Shown here one piece after another: positions 9,976-19,858 of a DNA stretch of 64,000 nucleotides. Within the stretch, counting starts at the first letter, position 1. Every line of letters starts with the position of its first letter. Source of the stretch: Pedobacter lusitanus (lineage in GTDB: Bacteria; Bacteroidota; Bacteroidia; Sphingobacteriales; Sphingobacteriaceae); the NCBI RefSeq assembly GCF_040026395.1, contig NZ_CP157278.1, positions 992,001 through 1,056,000 of the forward strand. Reading direction: 5' to 3'. The notes beneath the pieces were generated by a model that saw only the letters and a list, made by a program, of their open reading frames with translations, ran no database searches and had not been told where the DNA came from. Position numbers and translations under genes: made by a program.

Positions 9976-10989
9976 TTATTTTCTATAACGTAAATTATCA
10001 ATCATTTTAAACTTTATTCTGTAAATATCTGTGCGGCCCATACTTTTAGCCTGATGTGAACTAAAGTAAAGATAATTTGGTTCTGTAAGATTCACAGATG
10101 GCCCAAAGGTCCAGAATTCAGGTGAATTTATTTGTTCAGGTAATTTTACCGCAGGACTGTATCCAGCTGAGTTATAATAAGAAATATACAAATCTGCCTT
10201 CTTATCTGTGGATGTTTTCATTTTTTCAGCTGTGAATACAATGGTTTCATCAGGTAATACAACTGCATCAAAATCATTATCCGCACTATTTATTGAAGGG
10301 CCAAGATTAACAGCTTTGCTAAAGAAAAGTGGCTTTCCAAAAACCGAAATTGCACTTTGACCGGATGAATCCCGGGTATTGGTCTGCGAAATACTGCATA
10401 CAAATAAATCCTGCCCGCCATATCCTCCATGGCCATTGGAAGAAAAGATAAACTTATTACCTTTTGCATTTGTGACCGGTGCCCATTCGTTTTCAGAAGT
10501 ATTAATCTCTGGTCCCAAATTTACCGGCTCTGCAAACCGGTCGCTTTCTTTATTATAAGAAGCAAAGTAAATATCATCCCCTCCAAAACCACCAGAACGA
10601 TTAGAGAAAAAATAAACGCCACTGCCATCCGGAGAAAAGAACGGATCAAAATCATTGGAGTCAGTATCAAATGTTACTCTTTCAGGTTTTGTCCATTGAC
10701 CATTAACCTCAACGGATTGCCATATATCCATATCTTTCCGGTCTTCCAGCCAGTCTATCCCACCCCACAACATATGTTTACCGTCAGGACTAAACGTGAT
10801 TTTAACATCGGCATTTTTTGTAGAAACGAGCCCGGGCATAAATAACTCTGCCGGTTCTGTTAGTATGAGCTGCCGGTTTCCGTCTGGAATAGCCTGCCGC
10901 TTACCCGATACTACCTGACTATAAGACAAATTAACCAGACCTATCAAAAGTCCGGCTGCTGCGTAAGCGAGCGGTTTAAATCTATTCAT
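9976..10989 (-). CDS. Exported PD40 (WD40-like beta-propeller) repeat protein
   Basis: I chose the ATG at 10989 instead of a further-upstream codon at 11049. It begins MNRFKPLAYAAAGLL, a normal signal peptide ending near NLSYSQ, and is preceded by a purine-rich stretch. The mature part has repeated blades of the PD40 type, such as DVKITFSPDGKHMLWGG, FDPFFSPDGSGVYFFSNR and NKFIFSSNGHGGYGGQDLF, each with the SPDG or SSNG turn. These propellers are common in Bacteroidota periplasmic proteins and in TolB/OmpA-linked proteins. No OmpA or peptidase domain follows, so a binding or scaffold role is likely. It is upstream of the methyltransferase in an apparent two-gene unit. Confidence 0.85.
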   Translation of the reverse strand: MNRFKPLAYAAAGLLIGLVNLSYSQVVSGKRQAIPDGNRQLILTEPAELFMPGLVSTKNADVKITFSPDGKHMLWGGIDWLEDRKDMDIWQSVEVNGQWTKPERVTFDTDSNDFDPFFSPDGSGVYFFSNRSGGFGGDDIYFASYNKESDRFAEPVNLGPEINTSENEWAPVTNAKGNKFIFSSNGHGGYGGQDLFVCSISQTNTRDSSGQSAISVFGKPLFFSKAVNLGPSINSADNDFDAVVLPDETIVFTAEKMKTSTDKKADLYISYYNSAGYSPAVKLPEQINSPEFWTFGPSVNLTEPNYLYFSSHQAKSMGRTDIYRIKFKMIDNLRYRK

Positions 10990-11070
10990 GGCTAATTTGA
11001 TTTCTCTCTTATTGATTATCTGCAACAAGATCAAAAAAAGAATTGACATCTGTTCATGAAACCTCTGTCA

Positions 11071-11101
11071 TAAAAAATGGCCGGTTAAATTCCGGCCATT
11101 T
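11071..11101 (-). terminator. Intrinsic terminator after the first susC-susD unit
   Basis: A perfect 10-bp stem, AAATGGCCGG (11075-11084) and CCGGCCATTT (11092-11101), encloses a 7-base loop. On the minus strand it is followed directly by a run of six T. It lies 23 bases past the susD stop codon and closes the sigma/FecR/SusC/SusD cluster. Confidence 0.88.
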
Positions 11102-11123
11102 CTGTAAAAAACATCTTAAACAA

Positions 11124-12623
11124 TTAATTATTAAGATTTGGATTCGCATTTAATTCCAGCTGTGGAATATTAAATAAATAATATGGGCTGTTAGGTTTAA
11201 AGGCCGATTTATCAGGGAATCTCAATGTGGTATGCTGTTCTGCCTGCACAGTTTTAGTCTGTCCGTCCGGAGTAGTAATCGTTACCATTTTAGGCTGTCC
11301 GTTTTCATCCAGATATGGAGACCGTTTTACAGATCCCTGTGTTCTTAAGATATCAGATAATGCAAAACCTTCACCCCATAGCTCTTTCCTTCTTTCTATC
11401 AGGATAGCATTGATTACATCATCCGCACTTTTTCCGGCGAGGTCAAAAAGAATAGCTTTTCTGGCAGTACGTAATTCATTTAAATATTGAACCGCAGTAG
11501 TCAGATCAGAGTTTCTGGCAAATCCTTCTGCCTGTATTAATACCATTTCAGCAGAACGCATCAGCACTATATCCCCTGTCTGATCAACACGGAGTTTAAA
11601 TTTAGCATAACGCAGAAAACCTTCTCTGCCTGGCAGATTATCCCACGCAAACAATTTTGTTCTGATATCAGAATCATCAAATAATGTTTTAAAATTAGGA
11701 TCAGCCATAAAACTGTAATAATAGGCTGATTCAGAACTTACATCCAGATACTGAAAAGCATAACTCGCATTGCTTTGATTAGGAGTCTGTCCCTGTCCCC
11801 AAATCCACTCATTATTACTCAAATCGTTAAATCCAAGATAGTAATCTGCTGGTGCCATAAAAGTATAATCTGCTCTGGCCGCCCCTGCCTTTTGGGCCGC
11901 AAGTGCCCATTTACCCATGTTCAGATAAGTTCTGGCTTGCAGGCCATGCACCACATCTATATTAATTTTGAATTTAGCCGATCTTGAATATTTAGCCAGC
12001 AATGTTTCTGCCTGCGTAAGATCAGCAGTAATCAATTTATAGACATCTTCCAGACTAGACTTTGGCTTACCTTCAGTACCAGCTACTGTTGGCTCAGTAT
12101 AAACAGGCACTGCCTTTGCCTGTGGATCTTTAAGATAAGAGAACTGATAATAAGTTGCTAAATTCAAATAGCTATTGGCCCTTAAAGCCAGTGCCTGTCC
12201 TTTAACCTGTGCCTTTTTATCAGCCGATCCGCTTGATGCATCAATTTTGGTAATGATATTATTGCAATTATTGATCACTTTGTACAAAATAGTCCATATA
12301 GCTTCCAAACGGCCCTGATTATTAGCACCATTAAAAGCGTAGGCATCCGCAAAACCATATTTATTGGGATTGACAGCAACATCACTCCCCATCGCATCAC
12401 TGGTTCTTAATATTGTAGAATAACCTGGGTTAGCATAGGTAAAGAATTCTTCATTCATATAGGCCCAGGTTCCGTTTAAAACAGCCTCTATATTAGCTAC
12501 ATCCTTATAAATCGCAGATTCAGGTACGTCCTGGCTTGAGCTTGTGGTTAGTTCTTTCTTGCATCCTGTAAAGGATAAAAGGAAAGCACCTACCATTATT
12601 GAAGTAATTATTCTGGTCTTCAT
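11124..12623 (-). CDS. SusD/RagB family nutrient-binding outer-membrane lipoprotein
   Basis: I prefer the ATG at 12623 (MKTRIITSIMVGAFLL) over the one at 12644, because it gives a compact lipoprotein signal with lipobox SFTGC at the mature Cys. The rest follows the SusD plan: a TPR-like helical N-terminal half (for example GQALALRANSYLNLATYYQF) and a C-terminal half containing LIQAEGFARN and LIERRKELWGEGFALSDILR, the usual motif before the C-terminus. The protein caps the SusC barrel at the cell surface and delivers glycan or peptide ligands to it. It starts 24 bases after the SusC stop, a standard pair. Substrate is unknown; no glycoside hydrolase lies beside it. Confidence 0.95.
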   Translation of the reverse strand: MKTRIITSIMVGAFLLSFTGCKKELTTSSSQDVPESAIYKDVANIEAVLNGTWAYMNEEFFTYANPGYSTILRTSDAMGSDVAVNPNKYGFADAYAFNGANNQGRLEAIWTILYKVINNCNNIITKIDASSGSADKKAQVKGQALALRANSYLNLATYYQFSYLKDPQAKAVPVYTEPTVAGTEGKPKSSLEDVYKLITADLTQAETLLAKYSRSAKFKINIDVVHGLQARTYLNMGKWALAAQKAGAARADYTFMAPADYYLGFNDLSNNEWIWGQGQTPNQSNASYAFQYLDVSSESAYYYSFMADPNFKTLFDDSDIRTKLFAWDNLPGREGFLRYAKFKLRVDQTGDIVLMRSAEMVLIQAEGFARNSDLTTAVQYLNELRTARKAILFDLAGKSADDVINAILIERRKELWGEGFALSDILRTQGSVKRSPYLDENGQPKMVTITTPDGQTKTVQAEQHTTLRFPDKSAFKPNSPYYLFNIPQLELNANPNLNN

Positions 12624-12646
12624 ATTGAAATAATTAAAAGTCATAA

Positions 12647-15600
12647 TTAAAAAGTCACGTTGATTCCAGCAGAAAAAGTCCGCATTGCAGGATATCTGAA
12701 ATACGTTGAACCATTAATGGTTTGTTCAGGATCCATTCCCTTATGCCCGTAAAAAGTAAGCAGGTTTTCACCGGTCAGTGTAAATCTCAGGTTCTGAACC
12801 CCAAGTCTGCCAGATAAACTCTTTGATAAATTATATCCCAGCGTTACAGCTTTTAAACGCGCATATGTAGCACTGTACAACTGACGGGTAGACGTTTGTG
12901 TCCAGCCAAGGTTATCTGTGGTCAATCTTGGCACATCAGTATTAGGGTTTTCCGGTGTCCAGTGATTTAATATTTCAGCAGACCATGATCCTCCGCTACG
13001 GTTACCATTTTGTAACAATGAAGCGTAATCACGATCCAGTACCTTTCCACCAAGACTATAAGCCAGCATAGCTGATAATTCAAATTGCTTATAGTTAATG
13101 GTATTGGTTACCCCGCCTAATAAATCCGGCAGAGAGCTGCCTTCAATATAAAATGCAGCTTTTGTATAATCATTTGTGGTTACTTTTTCACCTTTATCAT
13201 TATTGGTATACCACAGCGGATCTCCGTTTGCCGGATCTACTCCTGCCCACTCTCTAATATAGAAATCATTAATAGAACCACCAACCCTCAGTAATTTAGT
13301 TCCTACAATCTGGTTATTCTGTGGCAGCTGTGTGATTTTATTTTTATAATGCGTTGCATTAACATTTAAAGTCCATTTAAAGTTAGTTGTCATTACAGGG
13401 ATAGCATTGATCTGCACTTCTATACCAGTATTTTTTAATGCGCCAATATTTGCATCAATAGACCCGAAACCAGTTGAGAGTGCTTTTGGCAGACTAAACA
13501 GTAAATTTTTGGAAGCCCGGTTAAAATACTCTACCGAACCGGATATACGGTCTTTATAAATCCCGAAATCTATACCTATATTAAGGTTCAGATTAGTTTC
13601 CCATTTCAGATTTGGCGTAGCCAGACGTTTAGTTACTAATCCATTTTCACTTAGGTTGTTATAGATAGCATATAAACCATCGTAAGCGTAGTAAGTACCA
13701 ATATCATCATTTCCCTGTGCGCCGTAACTTGCTCTTAAAGTCAGATTGCTTAACCAGCCGGAGTCTTTTAGAAAATCTTCCTTTGAGGCTCTCCATGATC
13801 CACCAAGAGACCAGAATGTTCCCCATCTGGTTTCAGGCGAAAACCTCGACGAACCATCAGTACGTAATGACCCTGAAAAGAAGTATTTATTTTTATAATC
13901 ATATTCAGCTCTGCCTAAAAAACTTAACAATCTGTAATTATCAGCATAACCTCCAAATTCATTTAATTGTGCTGCTGCATCAGGCTCGTACAAATCAGGT
14001 AATACAAAACCCTGGCGACTGCCGGATATCTGGCGGATATTTCTGCTAAAGAACTCGTGCCCCCCAAGCAGGTTCAGGTGGTGATCTTCATTGAAAGTCT
14101 TTTCATAAGTGAAGATATTATTCCAGGTCCATGAATACTCCCGGTTACTGGACTTTGAAACAGAGCCTCTGATTGGCGCATCATCTCCATATAAAGGATT
14201 AGTATAAAAATGTCTGCTGATATTTTTATAATCACCGCTGTAAGATGTTTTAAATTTCAATCCCGGTAAAATTCCAGCTTCCAGAAATGCTCTTGCAGAG
14301 GCATTATCTGTTAAGATCTCATTTTTATCCAAATCTACCGTAGCGGCAAGATTAGACCTTGGCATGGCTGAACTTGGTCTGTAATTACCAAAATCAAATG
14401 CTTTATTACCTTTCTCATCGTAGACAAAAGAGCCATCAGCATTACGCTGATAGACAGGATAAAAACTCGGTATAGATCTGGATACGAGAATAACATTCGC
14501 TGTATTGCTATCCTCAGACTGAGGATAATCCTGTTTAGAGTTCGAAGCAGAAAGATTTAATCCCGCTTTAAGCCATTTTTTAGCCTGTGTAGTCAGATTC
14601 ACTCTGGCATTATATCTTCTAAAGCCGGAACCTATAGCAATCCCCTTATCATCCAGATAACCACCAGAGATATAATACTGGCTCTTCTCATTACCACCGC
14701 TAAAGCTTAAATCTGCTTGTGTACGACTTGCATTTCTCTCTAAATAATCACTCCACTTATCATCCCATAAAGGCGCAGCTCCCGGAACGATTTTACCATC
14801 CAGACCCACCGGCTGCGGATAAGCTGCACCATATGGATTGATTCCCAAAGCTTTGGTTATCCTGCTGCTTGCACTCGTACTTGCCTGCGCATCAGTTAAA
14901 CCATTGGTCAGTTGTTTATTTTTCAATGCGAGCCAGTAACTCTCAAAATACTGATCTGTATTCATCTGCTTATAATCCTGAACCGCACGGTTGGAAATAC
15001 CGCGGCTGAAACTTGCATTAATACGTGGTTCATCAGAAATCCTGCCTGTCTTTGTGGTAATAATAATTACACCATTAGCTCCTCTTGAGCCATACAGAGC
15101 ACTTGAAGATGCATCTTTCAGAATACTGACAGAAGCTATATCATTTACATTGATCGAGTTAATATTTCCCTGAAAAGGTGCACCATCAACTACATATAAC
15201 GGATCGCTTGAGGCATTGATTGAACCTATACCCCTGATTCTGATAGTGGCATTTGTACCAGGCTGTCCACTGGATGAAGCAACCTGTACACCTGGTGCCA
15301 GTCCCTGTAATGCTTTCCCAATATTGGATACCTGTCTGTTCTCGAGTTGTTCTCCTTTAATCTGAGACAATGAACCTACAAAACTGGATTTTTTCACAGT
15401 TCCATAAGCAACGACAAGTACTTCATTCAGTTCACCCGGTGAGCTTTTTAAAACCACATTCATTATACCTGAAGCTGCAGGAATCTCCCGTGTTTCAAAC
15501 CCGAGATAAGAGAATATCAAAACCTGAGGTCCAGAAAATCCTGAAATTGAAAATTTCCCATCCGCATCGGTGATTGCACCTTTATTTTTTCCCTTAACGC

Positions 15601-16060
15601 GTACAGTAGCACCAACGATTGGTAAACCAGACTCCTCGGTAACCCTTCCTCTGTAGCTTACCGAATCCACTATTTTAATAGAATTGCCAGCAGAGCGATT
15701 TTCACCACGCTTAATCACTACAGTTTTTTCCTCTATCGTGTAAGTCAGAGGCAATCCATCCAGACAAATATTCAACGTCTCTTCAAGAGTCGCATTGTTT
15801 ACTTTGATATTTATCCTTTTATTCTGCTGAATAATATCAGGGTTGAAAATAAAGTCGTAACCCGTTTGATGACGGATCTCTTTAAAGACTTTTTCGATTA
15901 AAACATTCCGCTCATTGAGGGAGATCCGCTGTGCATAGCCAGCAGCACTCACCTGCATAAAAGTTGCTATTAATATGATGATTGTCAATCTCATACACAA
16001 AAGGAATTTATGGGCATGAGAGAACCCCATACCATTTTTCTTGGTATATATTTTATACAT
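12647..16060 (-). CDS. SusC/RagA TonB-linked outer-membrane transporter with N-terminal STN signalling domain
   Basis: The 1,137 residues comprise a signal peptide ending near SAAGYAQ, an STN (secretin/TonB short N-terminal) domain at about 47-118, a carboxypeptidase-regulatory-like beta domain at about 135-206, a TonB-box-like segment LNEVLVVAYGT, a plug (from about 225; RGIGSINASSDPLYVVDGAP), and a 22-strand barrel. The STN domain is what lets such transporters signal occupancy to a FecR anti-sigma factor, and the FecR gene is next upstream, so this pair with SusD is probably self-regulated by its ligand. The start leaves a somewhat long N-terminus; ATG codons at residues 11 or 23 are alternatives. 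Confidence 0.96.
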   Translation of the reverse strand: MYKIYTKKNGMGFSHAHKFLLCMRLTIIILIATFMQVSAAGYAQRISLNERNVLIEKVFKEIRHQTGYDFIFNPDIIQQNKRINIKVNNATLEETLNICLDGLPLTYTIEEKTVVIKRGENRSAGNSIKIVDSVSYRGRVTEESGLPIVGATVRVKGKNKGAITDADGKFSISGFSGPQVLIFSYLGFETREIPAASGIMNVVLKSSPGELNEVLVVAYGTVKKSSFVGSLSQIKGEQLENRQVSNIGKALQGLAPGVQVASSSGQPGTNATIRIRGIGSINASSDPLYVVDGAPFQGNINSINVNDIASVSILKDASSSALYGSRGANGVIIITTKTGRISDEPRINASFSRGISNRAVQDYKQMNTDQYFESYWLALKNKQLTNGLTDAQASTSASSRITKALGINPYGAAYPQPVGLDGKIVPGAAPLWDDKWSDYLERNASRTQADLSFSGGNEKSQYYISGGYLDDKGIAIGSGFRRYNARVNLTTQAKKWLKAGLNLSASNSKQDYPQSEDSNTANVILVSRSIPSFYPVYQRNADGSFVYDEKGNKAFDFGNYRPSSAMPRSNLAATVDLDKNEILTDNASARAFLEAGILPGLKFKTSYSGDYKNISRHFYTNPLYGDDAPIRGSVSKSSNREYSWTWNNIFTYEKTFNEDHHLNLLGGHEFFSRNIRQISGSRQGFVLPDLYEPDAAAQLNEFGGYADNYRLLSFLGRAEYDYKNKYFFSGSLRTDGSSRFSPETRWGTFWSLGGSWRASKEDFLKDSGWLSNLTLRASYGAQGNDDIGTYYAYDGLYAIYNNLSENGLVTKRLATPNLKWETNLNLNIGIDFGIYKDRISGSVEYFNRASKNLLFSLPKALSTGFGSIDANIGALKNTGIEVQINAIPVMTTNFKWTLNVNATHYKNKITQLPQNNQIVGTKLLRVGGSINDFYIREWAGVDPANGDPLWYTNNDKGEKVTTNDYTKAAFYIEGSSLPDLLGGVTNTINYKQFELSAMLAYSLGGKVLDRDYASLLQNGNRSGGSWSAEILNHWTPENPNTDVPRLTTDNLGWTQTSTRQLYSATYARLKAVTLGYNLSKSLSGRLGVQNLRFTLTGENLLTFYGHKGMDPEQTINGSTYFRYPAMRTFSAGINVTF

Positions 16061-16182
16061 TTGTTTAGGTCGGTTTTACGATTTGCCTTTATGTTTCGAA
16101 GCAGGGGCATCTCGCAGGTTAATTATTATTTTTATTAATTACCAGGCTTAAACCAGGAGTATTAAGCTTCTGGTTTTTTTCC

Positions 16183-17304
16183 TTATTTAGTCACCACTAC
16201 CCTCCTTCCTCTGACTTTAAAATGTACTTCACCGGTAAGTTCCATTACCTTTAAAACAGACACTACGCTTTTACTACGCGATATCCATCCATGGAGCTTT
16301 ACCTCATCCGGTGCCGAATCATCATAAACAACATCTATATTATACCATCTCGACAGCTGGCGCATTGTGGTTCTGAAATCCTGCTGTCCAAAAATGAAAT
16401 CGCCGTTTTTCCATGCTACAGCATTATCAGTATCTACATGAGCTACACTTATCTTATCCGAAACGGCAGCTTCCTGCCCGGGCTTTAAAATTTCAAAGCT
16501 TTTATTCATGGACACTTTGATCGCGCCTTCCAGTAAGGTTGTTTTGGTTGCAGGTTCATCACTATAGCTATTGATATTAAAGTGAGTTCCCAGTACTTCA
16601 GCAACCTGCTTTTCAGTGATTACGATAAAGGGTTTTGATTTATCAGGGGTTACCTCAAAATAGGCCTCTCCACTCAAAGTCACACGACGGGTTTTGAGCC
16701 CGGAAAAAGTTGACGGATAAGTTAATCTGGAAGCTGAGTTTAACCATACCCTGGTGCCATCCGGCAAATTCAGCTGCCATTGCCCCCCTTGTGGAGTTTC
16801 AACAGTATTGGGAACTGCAGTGTTATCACCCTTTCCTTTATCTTTATAGACCAGCAAACCATCTCCCGTTTTAATAACCTCCGCACCTTCCTGTTGTATA
16901 ACATTACCATTAACTGCATCATTTAATGAAACCTTTTTCCCATTTCCAAGAGTTAAATAAGCTTTATTCTTGCCCGATGGAACATCATTGGCATATGAAC
17001 TTTCTGCTTTAACTGCTACCTGAGGATTATGGCGGTAAAAAAACAACGCTAAGCCGCTTAACAGCAGAATCGCTGCTGCAGATAAATAAGGGACCAGACG
17101 GGATCTTCCCGCCGGTCTGTCAGATTCAGTTTCAAGATGATTCCATACCGCTGACAGATCCTGTTCCCTTTCATTTTCCGTCAGCTCCGGAACCTCATGA
17201 GGTTCATATCTGAGAAACCAGGTCTCTAATAAAGCCTTTTCCTCATCCGTACATCTGTCATCAACATATTTCTTTAAAAGCGACTGAAGTTCTTCTTCAT
17301 CCAT
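16183..17304 (-). CDS. FecR family anti-sigma factor
   Basis: The 373-residue protein has a cytoplasmic N-terminal region (MDEEELQSLLKKYVDDRCT, the anti-sigma part), one membrane segment at about 87-107 (LSAAAILLLSGLALFFY), and a periplasmic FecR domain with the signature WLNSASRLTYP, RRVTLSGEAYFEV and GTHFNINSY. A C-terminal STN-like segment (TMRQLSRWYNIDVVY) receives the signal from SusC. It is inferred to hold the ECF sigma factor encoded 135 bases upstream until the STN-SusC downstream binds ligand. This gene order (sigma, FecR, SusC, SusD) is the classic Bacteroidota relay. Confidence 0.95.
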   Translation of the reverse strand: MDEEELQSLLKKYVDDRCTDEEKALLETWFLRYEPHEVPELTENEREQDLSAVWNHLETESDRPAGRSRLVPYLSAAAILLLSGLALFFYRHNPQVAVKAESSYANDVPSGKNKAYLTLGNGKKVSLNDAVNGNVIQQEGAEVIKTGDGLLVYKDKGKGDNTAVPNTVETPQGGQWQLNLPDGTRVWLNSASRLTYPSTFSGLKTRRVTLSGEAYFEVTPDKSKPFIVITEKQVAEVLGTHFNINSYSDEPATKTTLLEGAIKVSMNKSFEILKPGQEAAVSDKISVAHVDTDNAVAWKNGDFIFGQQDFRTTMRQLSRWYNIDVVYDDSAPDEVKLHGWISRSKSVVSVLKVMELTGEVHFKVRGRRVVVTK

Positions 17305-17439
17305 ATTTTTTTCACTACTACATTAAATAGATTTAGCTACTAAATAAGATACAGTTGAGAAAGGCTCATGGGGTAAAACAATTTAAAATAAAATTGCTGA
17401 AGTAATGAATACAGAGAAAAGCTGCAAATCAGCAATCAT

Positions 17440-18033
17440 TTAAGAGGCAAAAAAAAGAAAAAGAAGAAAGAAAATACCCAGTTTAACTCTCAGTATTTTC
17501 AAAGCATGTTGTATGTGTTTTCGGACTGTCTGCTCCGATAAATCCAGTTTCCGGGCAATTTCCCGATGACTAAAACTTTCATTTCTGGAGAGCTTAAATA
17601 CCTCCTGCATCTTTTGCGGGAGTCCTGAAACTTCTTTATCAATAATCAAACGAAGTTCCTTTTCTCTCATTGCCTGATCAGTAATATACGCTCCATTATC
17701 CGCAATCTGTTGTAATGAAGACAGATAAGCAGAAGCAATACGCTTATGAGCCAGCAGGTTAAATATTCTGTTACGCACAGAAGCATAAAGAAAAGGGCCA
17801 AGATTTGCAGTATAGGTCAGCGTTTCCCGTTTAGTCCACAGATTGGAGAATACTTCATGCACAATATCTTTAGCATCATCTCTGTCCTGCATCCATTTAT
17901 ACGCATGCCGGTGCAGCAGGGATTTATACCGCTCATAGATTTCAGTAAAAGCAATCTGATCACCTGATCTGAGCAAAACTGCCAGTTCATCATCTGATAA
18001 CTTACTGTATGCTGAAAATTCATAGAAATCCAT
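17440..18033 (-). CDS. ECF (sigma-70 family) RNA polymerase sigma factor
   Basis: Region 2 is visible in DQIAFTEIYERYKSLLHRHAY followed by DDAKDIVHEVFSNLW. Region 4 is visible in LPQKMQEVFKLSRNESFSHREIARKLDLSEQTVRKHIQHAL, split here over the two helices of the DNA-binding HTH. I start at the ATG at 18033; a GTG at 18045 in the same frame is possible, but it would lie almost on the transcription start predicted from the TATATTTG element at 18057-18064. The C-terminus ends in a hydrophobic tail (LGIFFLLFLFFAS), seen in many Bacteroidota SusC-linked ECF factors. The target is presumably the adjacent susC. Confidence 0.95.
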   Translation of the reverse strand: MDFYEFSAYSKLSDDELAVLLRSGDQIAFTEIYERYKSLLHRHAYKWMQDRDDAKDIVHEVFSNLWTKRETLTYTANLGPFLYASVRNRIFNLLAHKRIASAYLSSLQQIADNGAYITDQAMREKELRLIIDKEVSGLPQKMQEVFKLSRNESFSHREIARKLDLSEQTVRKHIQHALKILRVKLGIFFLLFLFFAS

Positions 18034-18056
18034 ACTCTGTTTCACGAGGCTGAAAC

Positions 18057-18064
18057 CAAATATA
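18057..18064 (-). promoter_or_regulatory. Putative promoter -7 element of the ECF sigma gene
   Basis: On the minus strand TATATTTG matches TAnnTTTG exactly, 24 bases before the preferred ATG at 18033. A -33 element at standard spacing is not clear. It supports the shorter start for the sigma factor. Confidence 0.4.
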
Positions 18065-18129
18065 TCTATTATTTCAACAAAATTTCACATAAAACAATAG
18101 TTAAATCAAATCATGTTACCAGATGGCAT

Positions 18130-19011
18130 TCAAGAAACATTCATATTAATTTTTGGTATTAACTTTTTCCGGTTTAACCAGCAAATTACCGCTATAATTA
18201 CGGAGATCACAGGTAAAACAATACCAAATTCATCAATATAAAAAGCCGTTTTTCCATTATCAGTAGTTATCGGGCTAAAAAAAGATTGTATAAACAGGTT
18301 ATGACTGGCATGCAACAAAACTGCTGTCCACAAACTACCGGAACGGATTCTAAACCATGTATACATAAAACCCATGCTTCCTGTCATTAAGGTAAAACAG
18401 CTCAGTGCATACCATGGCGGGGTTGCGCTATGATAATCTGCAAAAAGCAATATTGGATAATGCCATAAACCCCAGATCAGTCCGGTAACAATCGACGTAA
18501 CTGTAAACCCGTAGTCATTATATAGTCTTGGTACCAGGAAACCTCTCCAGCCAATCTCTTCACCCAGCGCATTGGCCATGCTTTTAAAAATCCCCAAACC
18601 ACCGGTTAATAAAAAATAAATAATGATAGTTATCCAGGGTGGTAAATTACCTAATCTCAAAGAAAGCATAGTTTCCCCAACGAAGCTTGTATTATAAAAT
18701 CCTCCCAGGCCGGTACACCAGACAAACACATAAGCGATCAGTGCATATAAAAGCGGCAGAAAATAGCTTTGAACCTGATATTTTGTCTTTCCCCACTCCC
18801 AGCCCAGGCTTCGGATATCAATTTTCAATAGCAAACAGGTTATAAAAGCAGCAAATGCAGGAGACCACATCAGACCAGTAGTATAACGGCCATTAGCAGC
18901 ACTGAGTTTACCATTATAAATAATTAAAAAGTAAAATACACCACTGATCAGAAAAGTCAGCAGCAGATACAACAGTATCGATTTCTGGTTTGATGATGTA
19001 ACGCGGGTCAT
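18130..19011 (-). CDS. CPBP (CAAX/Abi) family intramembrane metalloprotease
   Basis: The 293-residue protein is very hydrophobic, with about eight predicted membrane segments. The three family motifs are present: EEIGWRGFLVP (EExxxR), GLIWGLWHYPIL (the His motif), and LLHASHNLFIQS (the second His/Asn motif). These residues form the metal site in Rce1-type and bacteriocin-immunity CPBP proteases. The substrate is unknown. Neighbours give no clue: it stands between the sigma factor and an oppositely transcribed HD hydrolase, so it is probably monocistronic. Confidence 0.9.
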   Translation of the reverse strand: MTRVTSSNQKSILLYLLLTFLISGVFYFLIIYNGKLSAANGRYTTGLMWSPAFAAFITCLLLKIDIRSLGWEWGKTKYQVQSYFLPLLYALIAYVFVWCTGLGGFYNTSFVGETMLSLRLGNLPPWITIIIYFLLTGGLGIFKSMANALGEEIGWRGFLVPRLYNDYGFTVTSIVTGLIWGLWHYPILLFADYHSATPPWYALSCFTLMTGSMGFMYTWFRIRSGSLWTAVLLHASHNLFIQSFFSPITTDNGKTAFYIDEFGIVLPVISVIIAVICWLNRKKLIPKINMNVS

Positions 19012-19188
19012 TTTTTAAAATCAGGTTAAAATAAGCGGAACAGACAAAATCTTTTATAAAGTATAAGTTAAACATTTCCGGTCAGCCGGACAATTTTTAT
19101 TGACCGGTAAAAGATCCGGATCAAACCGCTCTAATTACACTGGTTTGTAATATTTGAGAATCCATTAATGATAATAGCTTTCCGTATT

Positions 19189-19196
19189 TATATTTG
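19189..19196 (+). promoter_or_regulatory. Putative promoter -7 element of the HD hydrolase gene
   Basis: TATATTTG matches TAnnTTTG and lies 19 bases before the ATG at 19215. An in-frame TTG at 19194 lies within the element itself, so translation must begin at 19215 if this promoter is used. Confidence 0.4.
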
Positions 19197-19214
19197 AGGA
19201 TTATTAATCTTATT

Positions 19215-19817
19215 ATGAATTCAGACAAATTACTCCAGCAGGTTGCTTTTATTCACGAAATCGACAAGCTGAAATATATTCAGCGGAAAACCCGCCTTTT
19301 TAATAGTGACAGGAGAGAAAATGATGCTGAACACAGCTGGCATCTGGCGCTTATGGCGCTTACTCTTGCAGAACACGCCAATGAGCCTGTTGATACTTTA
19401 AAGGTTCTGAAAATGTTATTGATTCATGACCTGGTAGAAATTGATTCGGGTGATGTTTTTCTCTATGATACAATTATCAATCATGACAATACAGTTGCTG
19501 AACGTAAAGCTGCTGAAAGGATATTTGGCTTATTACCTGAAAAACAAGCAAAAGAATTCATAGCAATCTGGGAAGAATTTGAGACCGGAGATACACCTGA
19601 AGCCAGATTTGCGCACTCTATGGACAGATTTGAGCCTATCTTACAGAATGCATCGAACCAGGGAGGTACATGGACAGAATATAATGTGCCTTATGACACA
19701 GTGATACAAAAAACAAGAAAAATTGAGCATGGGTCGGCAGTGATATGGGATTTTGCAGAAAAGCTCATTGACGACGGTGTAGATAAAGGATATATTAAAA
19801 AGACCGGAGATCTTTAA
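19215..19817 (+). CDS. HD domain phosphohydrolase (YfbR/HD_3-like)
   Basis: I chose the ATG at 19215 (MNSDKLLQQVAFIHEID) over an in-frame TTG at 19194, which overlaps the likely promoter. The metal ligands of the HD superfamily are visible: His in ENDAEHSWHLAL, the His-Asp pair in LLIHDLVEIDSGD, and a later Asp in FAHSMDRFEPIL. The family cleaves phosphate from nucleotides or related compounds, as in 5'-deoxynucleotidases. Length, about 200 residues, is usual. There is no signal peptide and no partner gene; a strong hairpin follows it. Confidence 0.88.
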   Translation: MNSDKLLQQVAFIHEIDKLKYIQRKTRLFNSDRRENDAEHSWHLALMALTLAEHANEPVDTLKVLKMLLIHDLVEIDSGDVFLYDTIINHDNTVAERKAAERIFGLLPEKQAKEFIAIWEEFETGDTPEARFAHSMDRFEPILQNASNQGGTWTEYNVPYDTVIQKTRKIEHGSAVIWDFAEKLIDDGVDKGYIKKTGDL

Positions 19818-19858
19818 GTATATAATGCCTTATAAACCCAGATACTTAAATTAAGGGG

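Noticed and set aside
16151..16176. Hairpin between FecR and SusC (AACCAG/CTGGTT) as a terminator
   Set aside because: On the minus strand, the direction of transcription here, no U run follows; only a short stem remains.
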